Shown here one piece after another: positions 1-9,251 of a stretch of 48,524 bases of DNA. The stretch comes from a virus: the IMG/VR virus record IMGVR_UViG_3300037635_000456, positions 1 through 48,524 of that record. The stretch is one strand, 5' to 3'. The notes beneath the pieces are model-generated. The model made no database searches. It saw only the letters and a program-made list of their open reading frames with translations, and was not told the origin of the DNA. Positions within the stretch are counted from its first letter, which is position 1. Each line of letters begins with the position of its first letter. The position numbers and the translations under genes were made by a program.

Positions 1-3000
1 TGTGCTTTAGCACCTGTTTGTTTGTCACTATATGTAGCTTTAGTTGTCGCCCCAGCGCGAGACAGTTCTTGTTCATTAAGTATAATATCTCCAGCTGATT
101 TATCAGCTATAGCTTTATCAGCTTGTACTACTCTGGATAGTCCAGGGATGCCTTCTTTCTCTAATCCCTTTTGTATATCAGGCATAATGTCTAATCGTTT
201 TGCGTACTTATACCAAGTTGGTTGCCCAGTAAAAGTAAGCTGATCAGTTGCACCAAGGGTAACTATGTTATCAATCGCTATTTCCCTTACAGCAGACGCA
301 GGGCCAAGCGGAACATTAAGTAAGAAACTACCAACGCGCTTCTGCACAGCTGGTGAGGCTGCACCTTGTGCAAACGCTATATCTATAAGAGTACCTAAGA
401 CACCTGGCATCTCAGTAGCCGTAGCGTTTATATAATTATCTTGTAGTATCTGCGCTTGTGTACCTTCTGGTAACGATTCAAGGATAGCTTGGTCAGTCCA
501 AACACTAGCCATCTCTTCAGCTGTCATAGCACTAAATATCTTGACGGCTTTCTGATCTGTAATATCAGCTAGGGAAGGTGAATCAGGATATGGTTTGTTG
601 TCATCCCACATCTCTGCAGGAGTTTTACTTGCAGCAGGTTTCTTCACAACAGGTTTAGGTGTCTCTGTCGCTGGCTCAGGTTGAGCGACTACAGCAGGAG
701 CAACCTTTGCTTTGCCGCGCTTTAGTGTTGCTACCTTGGGCTTACTCTGCGGCTCAGCTTGAACACTTTGTTCCTCGACTTTTTCTTTTTTGAGGCTTTT
801 GTTTTTAGTACGTACCCTGGGGGTTTCTTGTACTTCTTCTCCCACTCTTTCGCCATCTTGGGTTTGTTCTTGTGCATCCACCTGCGTTGGCTCTGGCTCT
901 TGAACGGCATCTGGCTCCTCCTTCTTCGCCCCTTTCTTTAGTTTGTCTGCTTTAGTTTGTGCTTTTACTGCACGATCTTGTGCTCTTTTTATAGGGGCAT
1001 TTATAGTAGTGAAGTCACCATCAAAATATTCAGTTGCTTTTGTTACAATCCTACCAATACCAATGGGGAATGTTTTACGATCAACGACTAGATCAGGTGC
1101 TTGCTCTACTGACTCTAGCAATGCAGAAAGATTTGGTGCTACCTGAGATGCCTGCTCTGGGTTAGCCAACCTAAGTACGTTGAACTCAGCGATAAGCTCT
1201 TCTGGTGACAGCAGATAGTTAAAAAATTCGTTGTCTAGTTTCTTACCATCGGCAATAGCTTGTAATACTGTGGCTCGTAAGTCTGGATACAGCAGGTTTT
1301 CTATGGCTTGCAACTCTGCCAGCACAGCAGGATTATCGTTAATCTCACCAGCTAATAATGAGTGTGATGCATGCCCTAACTCATGCGCAACTATATTGGG
1401 GAACACAGGCTGTGCAGAAGTATATTTACCAGCTAGAACTATACCACCGTTGTGGTGTGCACCTGTAAAGTTAGTAAAGTTCCTAGCTACTTTTATCTTT
1501 TTAATAGCTTCAGCATATCTATCTAGAACAAATTGAGGTAGCAAGTTCAACCGTACACCCTGGGTGTAGTTGATAGTATCAAATTTCTTTTGCCGTTTGT
1601 CAGGATCAACAATGTTGTCCTCTTGTTTACCACCTGAAATTTGCTGCTTACTTTTAACAGTAGCAGCTATGTCTTTTTTATTTCGCCTGTTCTCAAGCTG
1701 TGGCGATGTGGACGGAGCAAACTCTGTCTCTGGTTGTGGTATGTTATCAGTCAGTGGCTTAGCAGGAGGCTTCTGCTTTGGCGCTTCCTGTGGTGTAAAT
1801 AGAGGTAGTTGTACCTCCCTAGGTGGTGGGGTTGTTACTGTCTCTGGCTCAACATCAAGCGCTAAATCCAGTTGGTTTGGGTCTGGTGCAGGTGGTCTAC
1901 CTGGTGGCATTGGTGTAGGTACAACAGCAGTTGAATCAGATATAGGTGTACCAAAGTTTTGGTTGACTTCATTTAATGTGGTAACTGGAGGTGTTACGTT
2001 TAATGCACCTTGTGGTTGCTGTTCAGTCCCTGGAATAAACGCACCTTCAATGCTGACAGGCTGATCCATAGGATCAAATACCTGTGGGTTAGGATCAACT
2101 ACCCCTTCAGGATTAACAGTAAAGTCAGGATCTTCGATAGTAGCTACAGCAAAAGGTCTATTGTCTTCTAGTGTAGGCTCTTGAAACTCTAATTGATTAA
2201 CTGGAGTTATAGTAAACGCTGGATCTGTTGGGCCTCCTCCCATAGGCGTAGGTTCTACAGGATCTGTAGGGACTAATGCGCCACCCTGCTGTGGCTCCTC
2301 AGGGTTAAGCAGGTCAGCCTCTTGCCCTTTGCGTAGTCCACTTAACCCAGAGATTGGGCCACCAACTGCGGCACCCGCAGCTATAGAGTTGATAAGGCGT
2401 ATACCGTTATCTACTGTAAACGCTTCTCGGTCAGATGTAGCAGCATCCAGACCAATAACAGTAGATTCTTGAAAACCTTCTGTTATACCTTCTGCAACTG
2501 CACCTGTGCCTGTTGCTTTCGCCACACGCTTAAGCATACTAGCTGTGGCAGACGGATTAAAAAATTTACTGGCTACAAAATACTCTGAGAAAGTCTCAGC
2601 CGCAGCGTACGGTATACCTCCAGCTAACGCAGTAAGACGTTGTGCTGTACCTGGAACTTCTCCTTCTGCGTTCTCAAGCATTTCAAGATATATATCGCTA
2701 ACACCAGTTCTAAAGTTATTTAGTGACCCAGCGATTACTGCCCCTGTACCTGCAATAAGTTTTTTCTCTGCGTTAGATAAAGCCTCACCCGCCCGCTTCT
2801 TGACAACAGCATCCATAAGTTTTTTCTTAAATGCCGTCTTACCAAATGCCGCAGCTATACCACCCATAGCACCAGTGACAGGATTACCTGTAGAGCCAGT
2901 AGCAACAAGGCCACCAACAAAAAACGCAGCTATAGATTCAAGTAAGTTTGGCCCTTGTTGTGCTAAGTTTGCTAAGAACCAGTCTGTAACTTCACCTTCT

Positions 3001-3605
3001 GCTAATACATCATCTGTAAACGTACGCTGGAACGGTTCTTGTCGCCTTAGATCTTCTTGTTGTTGCTCAATAACATCACGCCCGTAACCACTAATAGCCT
3101 CAGAACCAAGTGCATCACCAAGGTACGCCGCCCCAGCACCAAATAACATCTGAAAGTTATCAGCACCAATGCTAATATTTTCGCCCATTAGACGTAGTTT
3201 ACCTGGGTCTCTTATGCCTTCGATGTATTTGCCATACATCTGTGGAGTCATTTGACTGAATCCATCTGGTAAACCTGTGGGTGTTCTAGTCAGGATCTCT
3301 TCACTGGCAGATCGGTCTGCAGTCTGATAATCATCAGCATCAAACATAAGGCCATTAACAAATACTTGGTTTGTAGCCTTATTAAATCCTACGCTAGGTT
3401 GCTGAATATCAGGCTCTGCGTATAATGATTCTCCAAACGCAGCAACATCAGCCATGTTTGGGGCTGACATTTGATCCATCCCATATATAGAATAGTTGTC
3501 TGTGACTCTAGCTATGTCAGGGCTAGCGTCCATTGAATCCATAGTTCTTGATTGGAATGATTGCAGGCCTGCTTTCCCGTAGGGATTTAGATCCTCAAGA
3601 CCCAT
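1..3605 (-). CDS. Very large virion protein with internal zinc-metallopeptidase motif (C-terminus off the window)
   Basis: This frame is open for 1201 codons from the ATG at 3605 to the left edge, with no stop seen. Residues of about 200-300 hold hydrophobic, Gly/Ala-rich stretches that could touch a membrane. A Pro/Gln-rich linker follows. Residues 741-745 read HELGH within FPNIVAHELGHASH, the zinc-binding and catalytic signature of gluzincin-type peptidases; Glu807 in PEELIAEF could be the third zinc ligand (inference). After it comes a Lys/Glu/Pro-rich segment and then a helical region. It is the last gene of the late operon, one base past the transglycosylase gene. That place and size fit the internal ejection proteins of podoviruses (T7 gp16 is the classic case). 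The peptidase may cut host envelope proteins or process virion proteins. Sure of the gene and motif, moderately sure of an ejection role. Confidence 0.8.
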   Translation of the reverse strand, partial: MGLEDLNPYGKAGLQSFQSRTMDSMDASPDIARVTDNYSIYGMDQMSAPNMADVAAFGESLYAEPDIQQPSVGFNKATNQVFVNGLMFDADDYQTADRSASEEILTRTPTGLPDGFSQMTPQMYGKYIEGIRDPGKLRLMGENISIGADNFQMLFGAGAAYLGDALGSEAISGYGRDVIEQQQEDLRRQEPFQRTFTDDVLAEGEVTDWFLANLAQQGPNLLESIAAFFVGGLVATGSTGNPVTGAMGGIAAAFGKTAFKKKLMDAVVKKRAGEALSNAEKKLIAGTGAVIAGSLNNFRTGVSDIYLEMLENAEGEVPGTAQRLTALAGGIPYAAAETFSEYFVASKFFNPSATASMLKRVAKATGTGAVAEGITEGFQESTVIGLDAATSDREAFTVDNGIRLINSIAAGAAVGGPISGLSGLRKGQEADLLNPEEPQQGGALVPTDPVEPTPMGGGPTDPAFTITPVNQLEFQEPTLEDNRPFAVATIEDPDFTVNPEGVVDPNPQVFDPMDQPVSIEGAFIPGTEQQPQGALNVTPPVTTLNEVNQNFGTPISDSTAVVPTPMPPGRPPAPDPNQLDLALDVEPETVTTPPPREVQLPLFTPQEAPKQKPPAKPLTDNIPQPETEFAPSTSPQLENRRNKKDIAATVKSKQQISGGKQEDNIVDPDKRQKKFDTINYTQGVRLNLLPQFVLDRYAEAIKKIKVARNFTNFTGAHHNGGIVLAGKYTSAQPVFPNIVAHELGHASHSLLAGEINDNPAVLAELQAIENLLYPDLRATVLQAIADGKKLDNEFFNYLLSPEELIAEFNVLRLANPEQASQVAPNLSALLESVEQAPDLVVDRKTFPIGIGRIVTKATEYFDGDFTTINAPIKRAQDRAVKAQTKADKLKKGAKKEEPDAVQEPEPTQVDAQEQTQDGERVGEEVQETPRVRTKNKSLKKEKVEEQSVQAEPQSKPKVATLKRGKAKVAPAVVAQPEPATETPKPVVKKPAASKTPAEMWDDNKPYPDSPSLADITDQKAVKIFSAMTAEEMASVWTDQAILESLPEGTQAQILQDNYINATATEMPGVLGTLIDIAFAQGAASPAVQKRVGSFLLNVPLGPASAVREIAIDNIVTLGATDQLTFTGQPTWYKYAKRLDIMPDIQKGLEKEGIPGLSRVVQADKAIADKSAGDIILNEQELSRAGATTKATYSDKQTGAKA

Positions 3606-3606
3606 A

Positions 3607-5982
3607 TCATTGACCCTTACCTATTTTTGAAACTTGATCCAAGTACGCATTACCCACACCCATATTAAACTGAGTGACATCAGTGTCTAGTACAAAAGTT
3701 TGCACCTCCATTGTATTGCCATCAGGGCCCTCTACCTCAACATATTCTCTTGAGTAAGATTGGTAAGGTTTACCGTCTTTAGTAATTAGCAGTTTCTCGC
3801 CATCAGTCGTTGTTGTTGTTTCGTAGCCTAGGCCTTTCACGCGCTCCAACATTATATCCATCTGACCTTTTGTAAGTATTTTGCTCTGCTCTTCTTGTTG
3901 TTTTAACTGAGACTCAAACATAGCCTGATTCTTAGCAGTCACTGCTGCCTCAATAGACGCTCTATACTTAGAATCAAATATTGTACGAGAGTTAAGCTCA
4001 ACACCGTTCTTATCAAGGCCAGTTAGGCCTTCAATAGGTGAGCCATCGGGGCGAATAAAATCAAACTTACCATCTGTTCTAGCTTGGATTCGCGCAGTAC
4101 CCCCAGAAAAAGCATCAATCACAGAGTTTAGTCTGTCTGGATTACCTGAGTTACCAAATTGATTTAGTGCATCATAAGCCTGCATAACGTACAGAGATGA
4201 ATCAAGCACCATAATATCAGCAATACCCTTGGCATACTCTGGTCTGTTGATACCTGTCATACCAGCCCTGCGCATATTTTCTGTACGCTGTGCTATAACG
4301 TTCCGTATCTTTAGAGCCTCGCTAAATTCAAACCCAAGTTGATCTGGATTTTTAGCCAGCTTTGTAATTAACTTAGGAGCATCTTCAGGCTTCTTAAGAA
4401 TCTTATCTGTAGAACCACCGCCATCTTTCTTTAGTCCACCCCCTGAGTCTGTCACTCCTTGTGGGTTAACATCCATAGACCTACCAGTGTTATCCACCAT
4501 TGCACCAGTGGTATCCGCTAAATCAGCGTCAAAGCCATCAGTACCGCCTGTAAGAGTACCTTGAGCAACTCTAGTAGTTACGTCAGGGTCAGTTTTCTTA
4601 ACAATAACTGGGCGATTAGTAATCGGTGATTGTTTAAGCAGTGGTTTACCTACACCTGTACCTTGTATCTGAGCAAGATCCAGAGTGGCTAAGTTTCCGT
4701 ATGTTTGGGCTAATTTAGCACCGTGATTGGTTATGATGTCGTTATACAAATCAACGTATGCACGGTTGTAGTCGCTGTTGCTGATGTTGCCATCATCGTT
4801 AAGAGTTGGTTTACCACCAGCTAAAACACTATTTGCATTACCTTGATAGCCTGCACCCCAAAGGTTTTTATCAAGCCCAATAGCTTTGTTATATATCAAC
4901 TGGGCCATACCCATTTCTATTGAGTTGTCTCTAGATGTACCTATCTTACGTAGAATATAGTCAACTTGTTGTTTGTTGACTTGCCCACCCAAAGTAAACG
5001 CAGCTTCAATCTTTGCTCTGTTAGCTGGATCACCAAACCATTTTTTTAGATTTTTAGCTTGAGCAGGCATAACCTGCATAGCACCCCTAGCACCTTTGGC
5101 TGACTTGCCTGTATTAGCGCCAAAGTCAGATTCAATACCCGCTATTGCCAGCGCAGCAATAGGGTCAACACCCATATCATTAGCTGCTCTTATAATCTCA
5201 GCTGCTTGTTTTTTATACAAAACATCATCTGCTAATCTTTTCTTACGTGAAGCAATAAGAGTATCAGTACGTGCTGTAGATTGCTGTGTTACTTCATTTG
5301 ATACCCTAGATGGACGTTCAGCTTGATAGCGATCCGCAAAACCTTCGGGGTCTTCTTTTATCTCATCTAAAAACTGTGGGTTTTGGTAAATAAAATCTTG
5401 AAACTCTTTGCTAGTATAAAATTTCCGTAAATCACTAAAGATAAACCCTGTCTGGTTATTCTTCAAAGCTGACATGACTTCAGAATTTATCTTACGCCTG
5501 CGTAAATTCTCAGCAATTCTAGCTTCTTTGTACCCTGCACCCATACTAGCATCAGGTAGACCCGTTTTGTCTGGGTCAACAGCAGGGTATGTTAAGTCTG
5601 TTTCTTCTGTAGGTACGAGTGTACCTTGTTCTATAACGCCGCCATCTTTTGGTGCTAATACACTTGTACCATCCAATCCCACTTCTGGTGCTGGTGTAGT
5701 ATTTGGTATTGGTTTCTGCAGCGGTGCAGGCGCAGTCTCTGTATTAAGGCCTCCCGGCGAAGTGGCCAATCCTGTATCAATACGATCTCCAAATGCGTTT
5801 ACATCATACGCAGGAACAGCACGGTTCATTTCCATTTTACGGAAATTTTCTTCACGATTCAGACGCTGGTTCTCAAGCCCAGCCCGTCTTCGCGTCATAT
5901 AATCCTGCGCACCCTGAGTAAAGCCGCTTTGTGCGTTAGCATCTACGGGTAAGGCAGAGGCCAGAAAATCTAGTAGTGCCAT
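3607..5982 (-). CDS. Virion-associated lytic transglycosylase (SLT domain), 791 aa
   Basis: Residues of about 262-345 form an SLT-type lysozyme-like domain. The segment AALAIAGIESDFGANTGK places the likely catalytic glutamate at residue 284, and GARGAMQVMP follows as the family's second motif. Further on, MAQLIYNKAIG and GYQGNANSVL match the usual Y-N-G region of the fold. The rest is long, polar and helical, with Gln/Glu-rich C-terminal stretches. Such enzymes cleave the beta-1,4 MurNAc-GlcNAc bond of peptidoglycan, and in short-tailed phages they are injected to open a local hole in the wall during DNA entry. An AGGGGGT sequence precedes the ATG. The gene sits between two other putative ejection proteins, which supports a virion role; the soluble endolysin is a separate gene at 11645-12097. 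Confidence 0.88.
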   Translation of the reverse strand: MALLDFLASALPVDANAQSGFTQGAQDYMTRRRAGLENQRLNREENFRKMEMNRAVPAYDVNAFGDRIDTGLATSPGGLNTETAPAPLQKPIPNTTPAPEVGLDGTSVLAPKDGGVIEQGTLVPTEETDLTYPAVDPDKTGLPDASMGAGYKEARIAENLRRRKINSEVMSALKNNQTGFIFSDLRKFYTSKEFQDFIYQNPQFLDEIKEDPEGFADRYQAERPSRVSNEVTQQSTARTDTLIASRKKRLADDVLYKKQAAEIIRAANDMGVDPIAALAIAGIESDFGANTGKSAKGARGAMQVMPAQAKNLKKWFGDPANRAKIEAAFTLGGQVNKQQVDYILRKIGTSRDNSIEMGMAQLIYNKAIGLDKNLWGAGYQGNANSVLAGGKPTLNDDGNISNSDYNRAYVDLYNDIITNHGAKLAQTYGNLATLDLAQIQGTGVGKPLLKQSPITNRPVIVKKTDPDVTTRVAQGTLTGGTDGFDADLADTTGAMVDNTGRSMDVNPQGVTDSGGGLKKDGGGSTDKILKKPEDAPKLITKLAKNPDQLGFEFSEALKIRNVIAQRTENMRRAGMTGINRPEYAKGIADIMVLDSSLYVMQAYDALNQFGNSGNPDRLNSVIDAFSGGTARIQARTDGKFDFIRPDGSPIEGLTGLDKNGVELNSRTIFDSKYRASIEAAVTAKNQAMFESQLKQQEEQSKILTKGQMDIMLERVKGLGYETTTTTDGEKLLITKDGKPYQSYSREYVEVEGPDGNTMEVQTFVLDTDVTQFNMGVGNAYLDQVSKIGKGQ

Positions 5983-5991
5983 GTTTACCCC

Positions 5992-7437
5992 CTAAGAATA
6001 GAATGAACCGAATGCGTCTCTTAGCCCTGCACGATAATCATCATTACCATCTCCGCTTGCTAGTCCAAATGAACCAAACATCTGGTTAACACCCTTTTGA
6101 GCGTTTGACTTTTTCTGGGCCAGATTGGCGTACGTCTGCTGAAGACCAGTTAGTGCAGAACTATAGCTACCACCCGATGACGGATACGCAGCTGAGGCTT
6201 TGTTTAGATAATTAGCTTGCTGATTAAGACCTTGGATCATGCCCCTGTCGTAAGCTGAGCCTGTATTGGCAGCAGTACCAAGATCAAACCGTCTTTCTTC
6301 TGCAGCTCTCAATGCGCTGTTACTTGGATTAATCTTGCGTAACGCATCACGCTTGGCTAGTCCTGCTCTTGACGCAGCTTTGCCATAAGCCTGTCTAGCA
6401 ATCTGCTGTGGGTCAAAATCATCGCCCAGCTTTAAAAACTTTTTAGCTTGCGCCATAGCAAAGTTATATGCCTTTTCATCTTTAGCTTTAAGATCTTCCA
6501 TCTGCTGCTTTTGCATTGCTAGAAGTTCTTTTTCTTCGTCAGACATTTTGCCTACGCCCATAATCTCAGCACCAATTAGGTTAATACCCGCCTGAATAGA
6601 CACATCTGCTAACTTAGTTGGGTCAGTAAACCTATTACCAATTTCGGACATAGTGTTACCAAACACGTTGTCACCAAACATTGGCGTATTTGGGGAACCT
6701 GCATAATTTTTAAGTTGCGCTGGTGAATATCCAGCATCAAGCATTGTTTCATAACTTGGTCTTGGCAGAGGTGTTGACACACCTGGTGCAGTAGCTGCCG
6801 TAAAAGTATTAGCATTAGGTGGTTGGGGCAAGCTGCCGCCAGGATAATTTGCTTGTATTATACCGCCTTGGTTTGCGGTAGCATTTGTTGTTACAGTGTT
6901 TTGCGAGGCCCCCAGACCGTCAACTCTAGTATTATTAAGAGAGTTTGCTGTAGTGTCACCGCCGCCAACAAAAGTAGATGCCTGTTGTTGATTCACTGAC
7001 GCATCTGTTACATAGTTCCCTGACACGGGATCAATAGCACCTGGGCCATAGGCATCTGCGTACACACTGTTTTGGTATGCATCAGGGCGGAAAGACTCAC
7101 CAGAGAATGCTTGGTTTTCAACACCGCCTGCAGATGTTCCTGGGTTGGAGTAGCCCGCCAAGCCCCCACTAAGTGCGCCCATTAACGCACCTGCTTTCAT
7201 GCCTTGTCCAGTGTATGACCCGACTGCCGCACCTAGTCCTGCACCAACCAAGCCCGAGGCCATTACAGAACCAATTGCTGTTGACAACCCAATAGAGCCT
7301 GCGATTGCAGGAGCCGCGATTGGTATTGCAACCATTGCTGCAACAGCCACAAGTTTTTTAAAACCCCCGCCTCCATGTTCTGTATATGGTTCAATGGGTG
7401 TTAAAGCTGTAGTGCTAACATAATCAATTTGTCTCAT
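5992..7437 (-). CDS. Probable internal virion or tail protein with Gly/Ala-rich N-terminal hydrophobic region, 481 aa
   Basis: Function not recognised from a catalytic motif. Residues of about 28-95 are rich in Gly and Ala (VGAGLGAAVGSYTGQGMKAG), the pattern of glycine-zipper membrane-inserting segments in phage DNA-ejection proteins. The middle (about 100-220) is Asn/Thr/Gln-rich and low in complexity. The C-terminal half is helical, with Lys/Glu/Gln-rich likely coiled coil around 300-340 (EEKELLAMQKQQMEDLKAK). Its start overlaps the end of the upstream acetyltransferase-like gene by 14 bases, and the transglycosylase gene follows after 9 bases. The order small GNAT-like protein, Gly-rich protein, transglycosylase, giant protein resembles the internal-core gene block of podoviruses, so an ejectosome role is a reasonable inference. 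Confidence 0.7.
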   Translation of the reverse strand: MRQIDYVSTTALTPIEPYTEHGGGGFKKLVAVAAMVAIPIAAPAIAGSIGLSTAIGSVMASGLVGAGLGAAVGSYTGQGMKAGALMGALSGGLAGYSNPGTSAGGVENQAFSGESFRPDAYQNSVYADAYGPGAIDPVSGNYVTDASVNQQQASTFVGGGDTTANSLNNTRVDGLGASQNTVTTNATANQGGIIQANYPGGSLPQPPNANTFTAATAPGVSTPLPRPSYETMLDAGYSPAQLKNYAGSPNTPMFGDNVFGNTMSEIGNRFTDPTKLADVSIQAGINLIGAEIMGVGKMSDEEKELLAMQKQQMEDLKAKDEKAYNFAMAQAKKFLKLGDDFDPQQIARQAYGKAASRAGLAKRDALRKINPSNSALRAAEERRFDLGTAANTGSAYDRGMIQGLNQQANYLNKASAAYPSSGGSYSSALTGLQQTYANLAQKKSNAQKGVNQMFGSFGLASGDGNDDYRAGLRDAFGSFYS

Positions 7438-7924
7438 CTTGGGCCTCCGTTAAATCTAATCTCATGTGGGTGTATACTGGCTTAAACCCTAATCTTTTAA
7501 TAACACGTTCCATAGCTGGGTTACACACTAACCCCTCTATGGCCCTCACATTATTCATATACGCCCAACCTAGTAGTTTTTCCCAGTATTTACCAGATAG
7601 AGACATAAGGTCAGAGCCGCCTAGAGCTAATAGATTTAATGCTGAAAGATTTGGGTATACCCTAGGTTCAAACACTAGCACCAATTTAACTTTGGGTTCT
7701 GGGCCTGCGTCTGATTTAACTATGATTATGTACATCTGCGCAGCTAATGCACGTTCATATATATGATGTGTTTCTATTTCGCCGTGCGTAGTTTTATCAA
7801 GGCAGTCTTTGATATACGGTTCAGCATACGCCCAATATATATCAAATTGCTCCCTAGTACTAAGAAGCAAAGGCTCAAATGAGTTTTCTGGAAACTCTAT
7901 TATGTTAGCTGACTTTTGAACCAT
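7424..7924 (-). CDS. GNAT-like acetyltransferase-fold protein, 166 aa
   Basis: The C-terminal part, GLVCNPAMERVIKRLGFKPV, has the typical end of a GNAT domain: a helix followed by the K-x-GF-x-P strand. A beta-rich centre (MYIIIVKSDAG, KVKLVLVFEP) comes before it. I do not see a clear acetyl-CoA pyrophosphate loop (R/Q-x-x-G-x-G/A), so the fold may be structural instead of catalytic. Small GNAT-like proteins next to internal virion genes are common in podoviruses. The gene overlaps the end of the upstream gene by 20 bases and the next gene by 14, so it is tightly coupled to the ejection-protein block. No substrate can be proposed. Confidence 0.6.
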   Translation of the reverse strand: MVQKSANIIEFPENSFEPLLLSTREQFDIYWAYAEPYIKDCLDKTTHGEIETHHIYERALAAQMYIIIVKSDAGPEPKVKLVLVFEPRVYPNLSALNLLALGGSDLMSLSGKYWEKLLGWAYMNNVRAIEGLVCNPAMERVIKRLGFKPVYTHMRLDLTEAQDETN

Positions 7925-8882
7925 TGTTTGCCTGCGTTAGTTTATCAAAAAATTCTGTGCCTTTTCTAGCTACAACTTCTTTAGGTATTACATACTCACC
8001 TTCGTGGGCCATAATGGGTATTCCACCGCCTGGGTTAGGACTGTTTTCTGGTAATGCACCGCCGCTTCTCATACTAGGCATACCCTGCTGCATAGGTTGC
8101 CCCATCCCTGGAACTTCCATACCTAACGCAAGTTTACATGCAAGTATAATTACAAACGCAAGCCCCTCATCATACTCCATAGGCAGATCTTCTTGTTCCG
8201 CCAACCCTTGTTGGAGCGCATACTGCCGCAGCTGAGGATACACACTAGGATCTTGCACGGCTGACATTGCCAGCTGTAATCCCATGTTTACTTGATCAGC
8301 GTTAATCTCACCAGATGCTATAGCGTTCTGTAACTCACCAGCTAACTGTTGAATAGCCTGAGGATTGTTTTGGACAGTACGAGCCATTTCTCCGTCCATA
8401 TCTTCAGCACTCATAGGAGCTGTGTTTTGAGGCTGTGGCATACCTTGCTGTATCGGCATACCTCCTGGGCCAACCATGCCGCCCTCTTCAAAAGCATATG
8501 GCTGAAAACGATAGTCCAAAGCTGGGACTGCTTTATTACCAGTGCCTGTACCTGTAGGAATAGGTCTATTAACAGCCTGCATATTTACCATAGGTAGGTT
8601 GCCACCTTGGATAAGATTCTTTAGCGCTGGTGGTACATCTAGTGAAGGCCCTAGGTTTGGTGCTTGCGCACCTAAAGGTCTACCAGCGGAGGCTGGTCTT
8701 GATATTTGAGCCGTAGCTGCTGTAGTACCAGTGGGCTGCGATAAACTAGAAGGCGCTGCCTGTATCATACCCCGTTGAGGAGTGCGTATCTGAGTGCCTC
8801 CTGCGGTTGTGGACTGTGTATTTAGACCAGCGGATTGCTGGTTCTGCCCGCCACCACGGCGCCGTCTCCTAAAAAAACTCAT
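7905..8882 (-). CDS. Pro/Gln/Gly-rich phage structural protein with EYVIPKEVV motif, 325 aa
   Basis: Begins with a very basic stretch (FFRRRRRGGG), then a long Gln/Thr/Ala/Pro-rich low-complexity region. Residues of about 165-240 look helical. The end contains PIMAHEGEYVIPKEVV and then GTEFFDKL, a signature I recognise from uncharacterised proteins in tail regions of marine and other phages, where it often follows Gly-Met-Pro repeats such as the GMPIQQGMPQ and GMGQPMQQGMP seen here. GGAGGAAGTA lies directly before the ATG. Function unknown; its place between the tail-nozzle-like gene block and the ejection proteins suggests a virion component or chaperone. Confidence 0.65.
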   Translation of the reverse strand: MSFFRRRRRGGGQNQQSAGLNTQSTTAGGTQIRTPQRGMIQAAPSSLSQPTGTTAATAQISRPASAGRPLGAQAPNLGPSLDVPPALKNLIQGGNLPMVNMQAVNRPIPTGTGTGNKAVPALDYRFQPYAFEEGGMVGPGGMPIQQGMPQPQNTAPMSAEDMDGEMARTVQNNPQAIQQLAGELQNAIASGEINADQVNMGLQLAMSAVQDPSVYPQLRQYALQQGLAEQEDLPMEYDEGLAFVIILACKLALGMEVPGMGQPMQQGMPSMRSGGALPENSPNPGGGIPIMAHEGEYVIPKEVVARKGTEFFDKLTQANNGSKVS

Positions 8883-8891
8883 TACTTCCTC

Positions 8892-9251
8892 CTATCCTCT
8901 ACCTTTTAACTGCGCTATTAGTGTGTTCAATGCTTCTCTAGTTGCGAACACATCATTCATCAATGTCTGAACATCGTTTATTAACTTTACATAGTCGTCA
9001 TAGTTAGGAACATTTGTACCCGAAATAGTATTGCCAGTGCCTTTAGCATTTACTGCTAGTGCATCTTGATTACTAAGTGTGTTTAGTTTTATCTGATCAA
9101 TCGCCACAGCTTTACTAGCAAGATCATCTTCACCACGGGTACCGCAAAGTAACTCAACATTTTCTTTTAGCGCAGTCACCAATACTATGGTGGCCCCTCC
9201 AGAAAGTTGCCCTTGTGGTACAGCAGGTACTGCAGCGTAACGTGTTGCCAT
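8892..9251 (-). CDS. Hypothetical protein in tail region, 119 aa
   Basis: Not recognised. The N-terminal half has short beta-prone stretches (GATIVLVTALKENVELLCG) and the C-terminal third is helical (KLINDVQTLMNDVFATREALNTL), possibly a short coiled coil. The start ATG is directly beside the stop of the upstream nozzle-like gene, so expression is coupled to it, and the next gene starts 10 bases on. Context suggests a small tail or connector accessory protein; this is inference from position only. Confidence 0.6.
   Translation of the reverse strand: MATRYAAVPAVPQGQLSGGATIVLVTALKENVELLCGTRGEDDLASKAVAIDQIKLNTLSNQDALAVNAKGTGNTISGTNVPNYDDYVKLINDVQTLMNDVFATREALNTLIAQLKGRG

Noticed and set aside
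1570-2064. Plus-strand frames such as a 164-codon one opposite the giant virion gene
   Set aside because: The minus frame is open for over 1200 codons with a HELGH motif and linker composition; the plus frames are Ser/Cys-rich shadows with no ribosome site.
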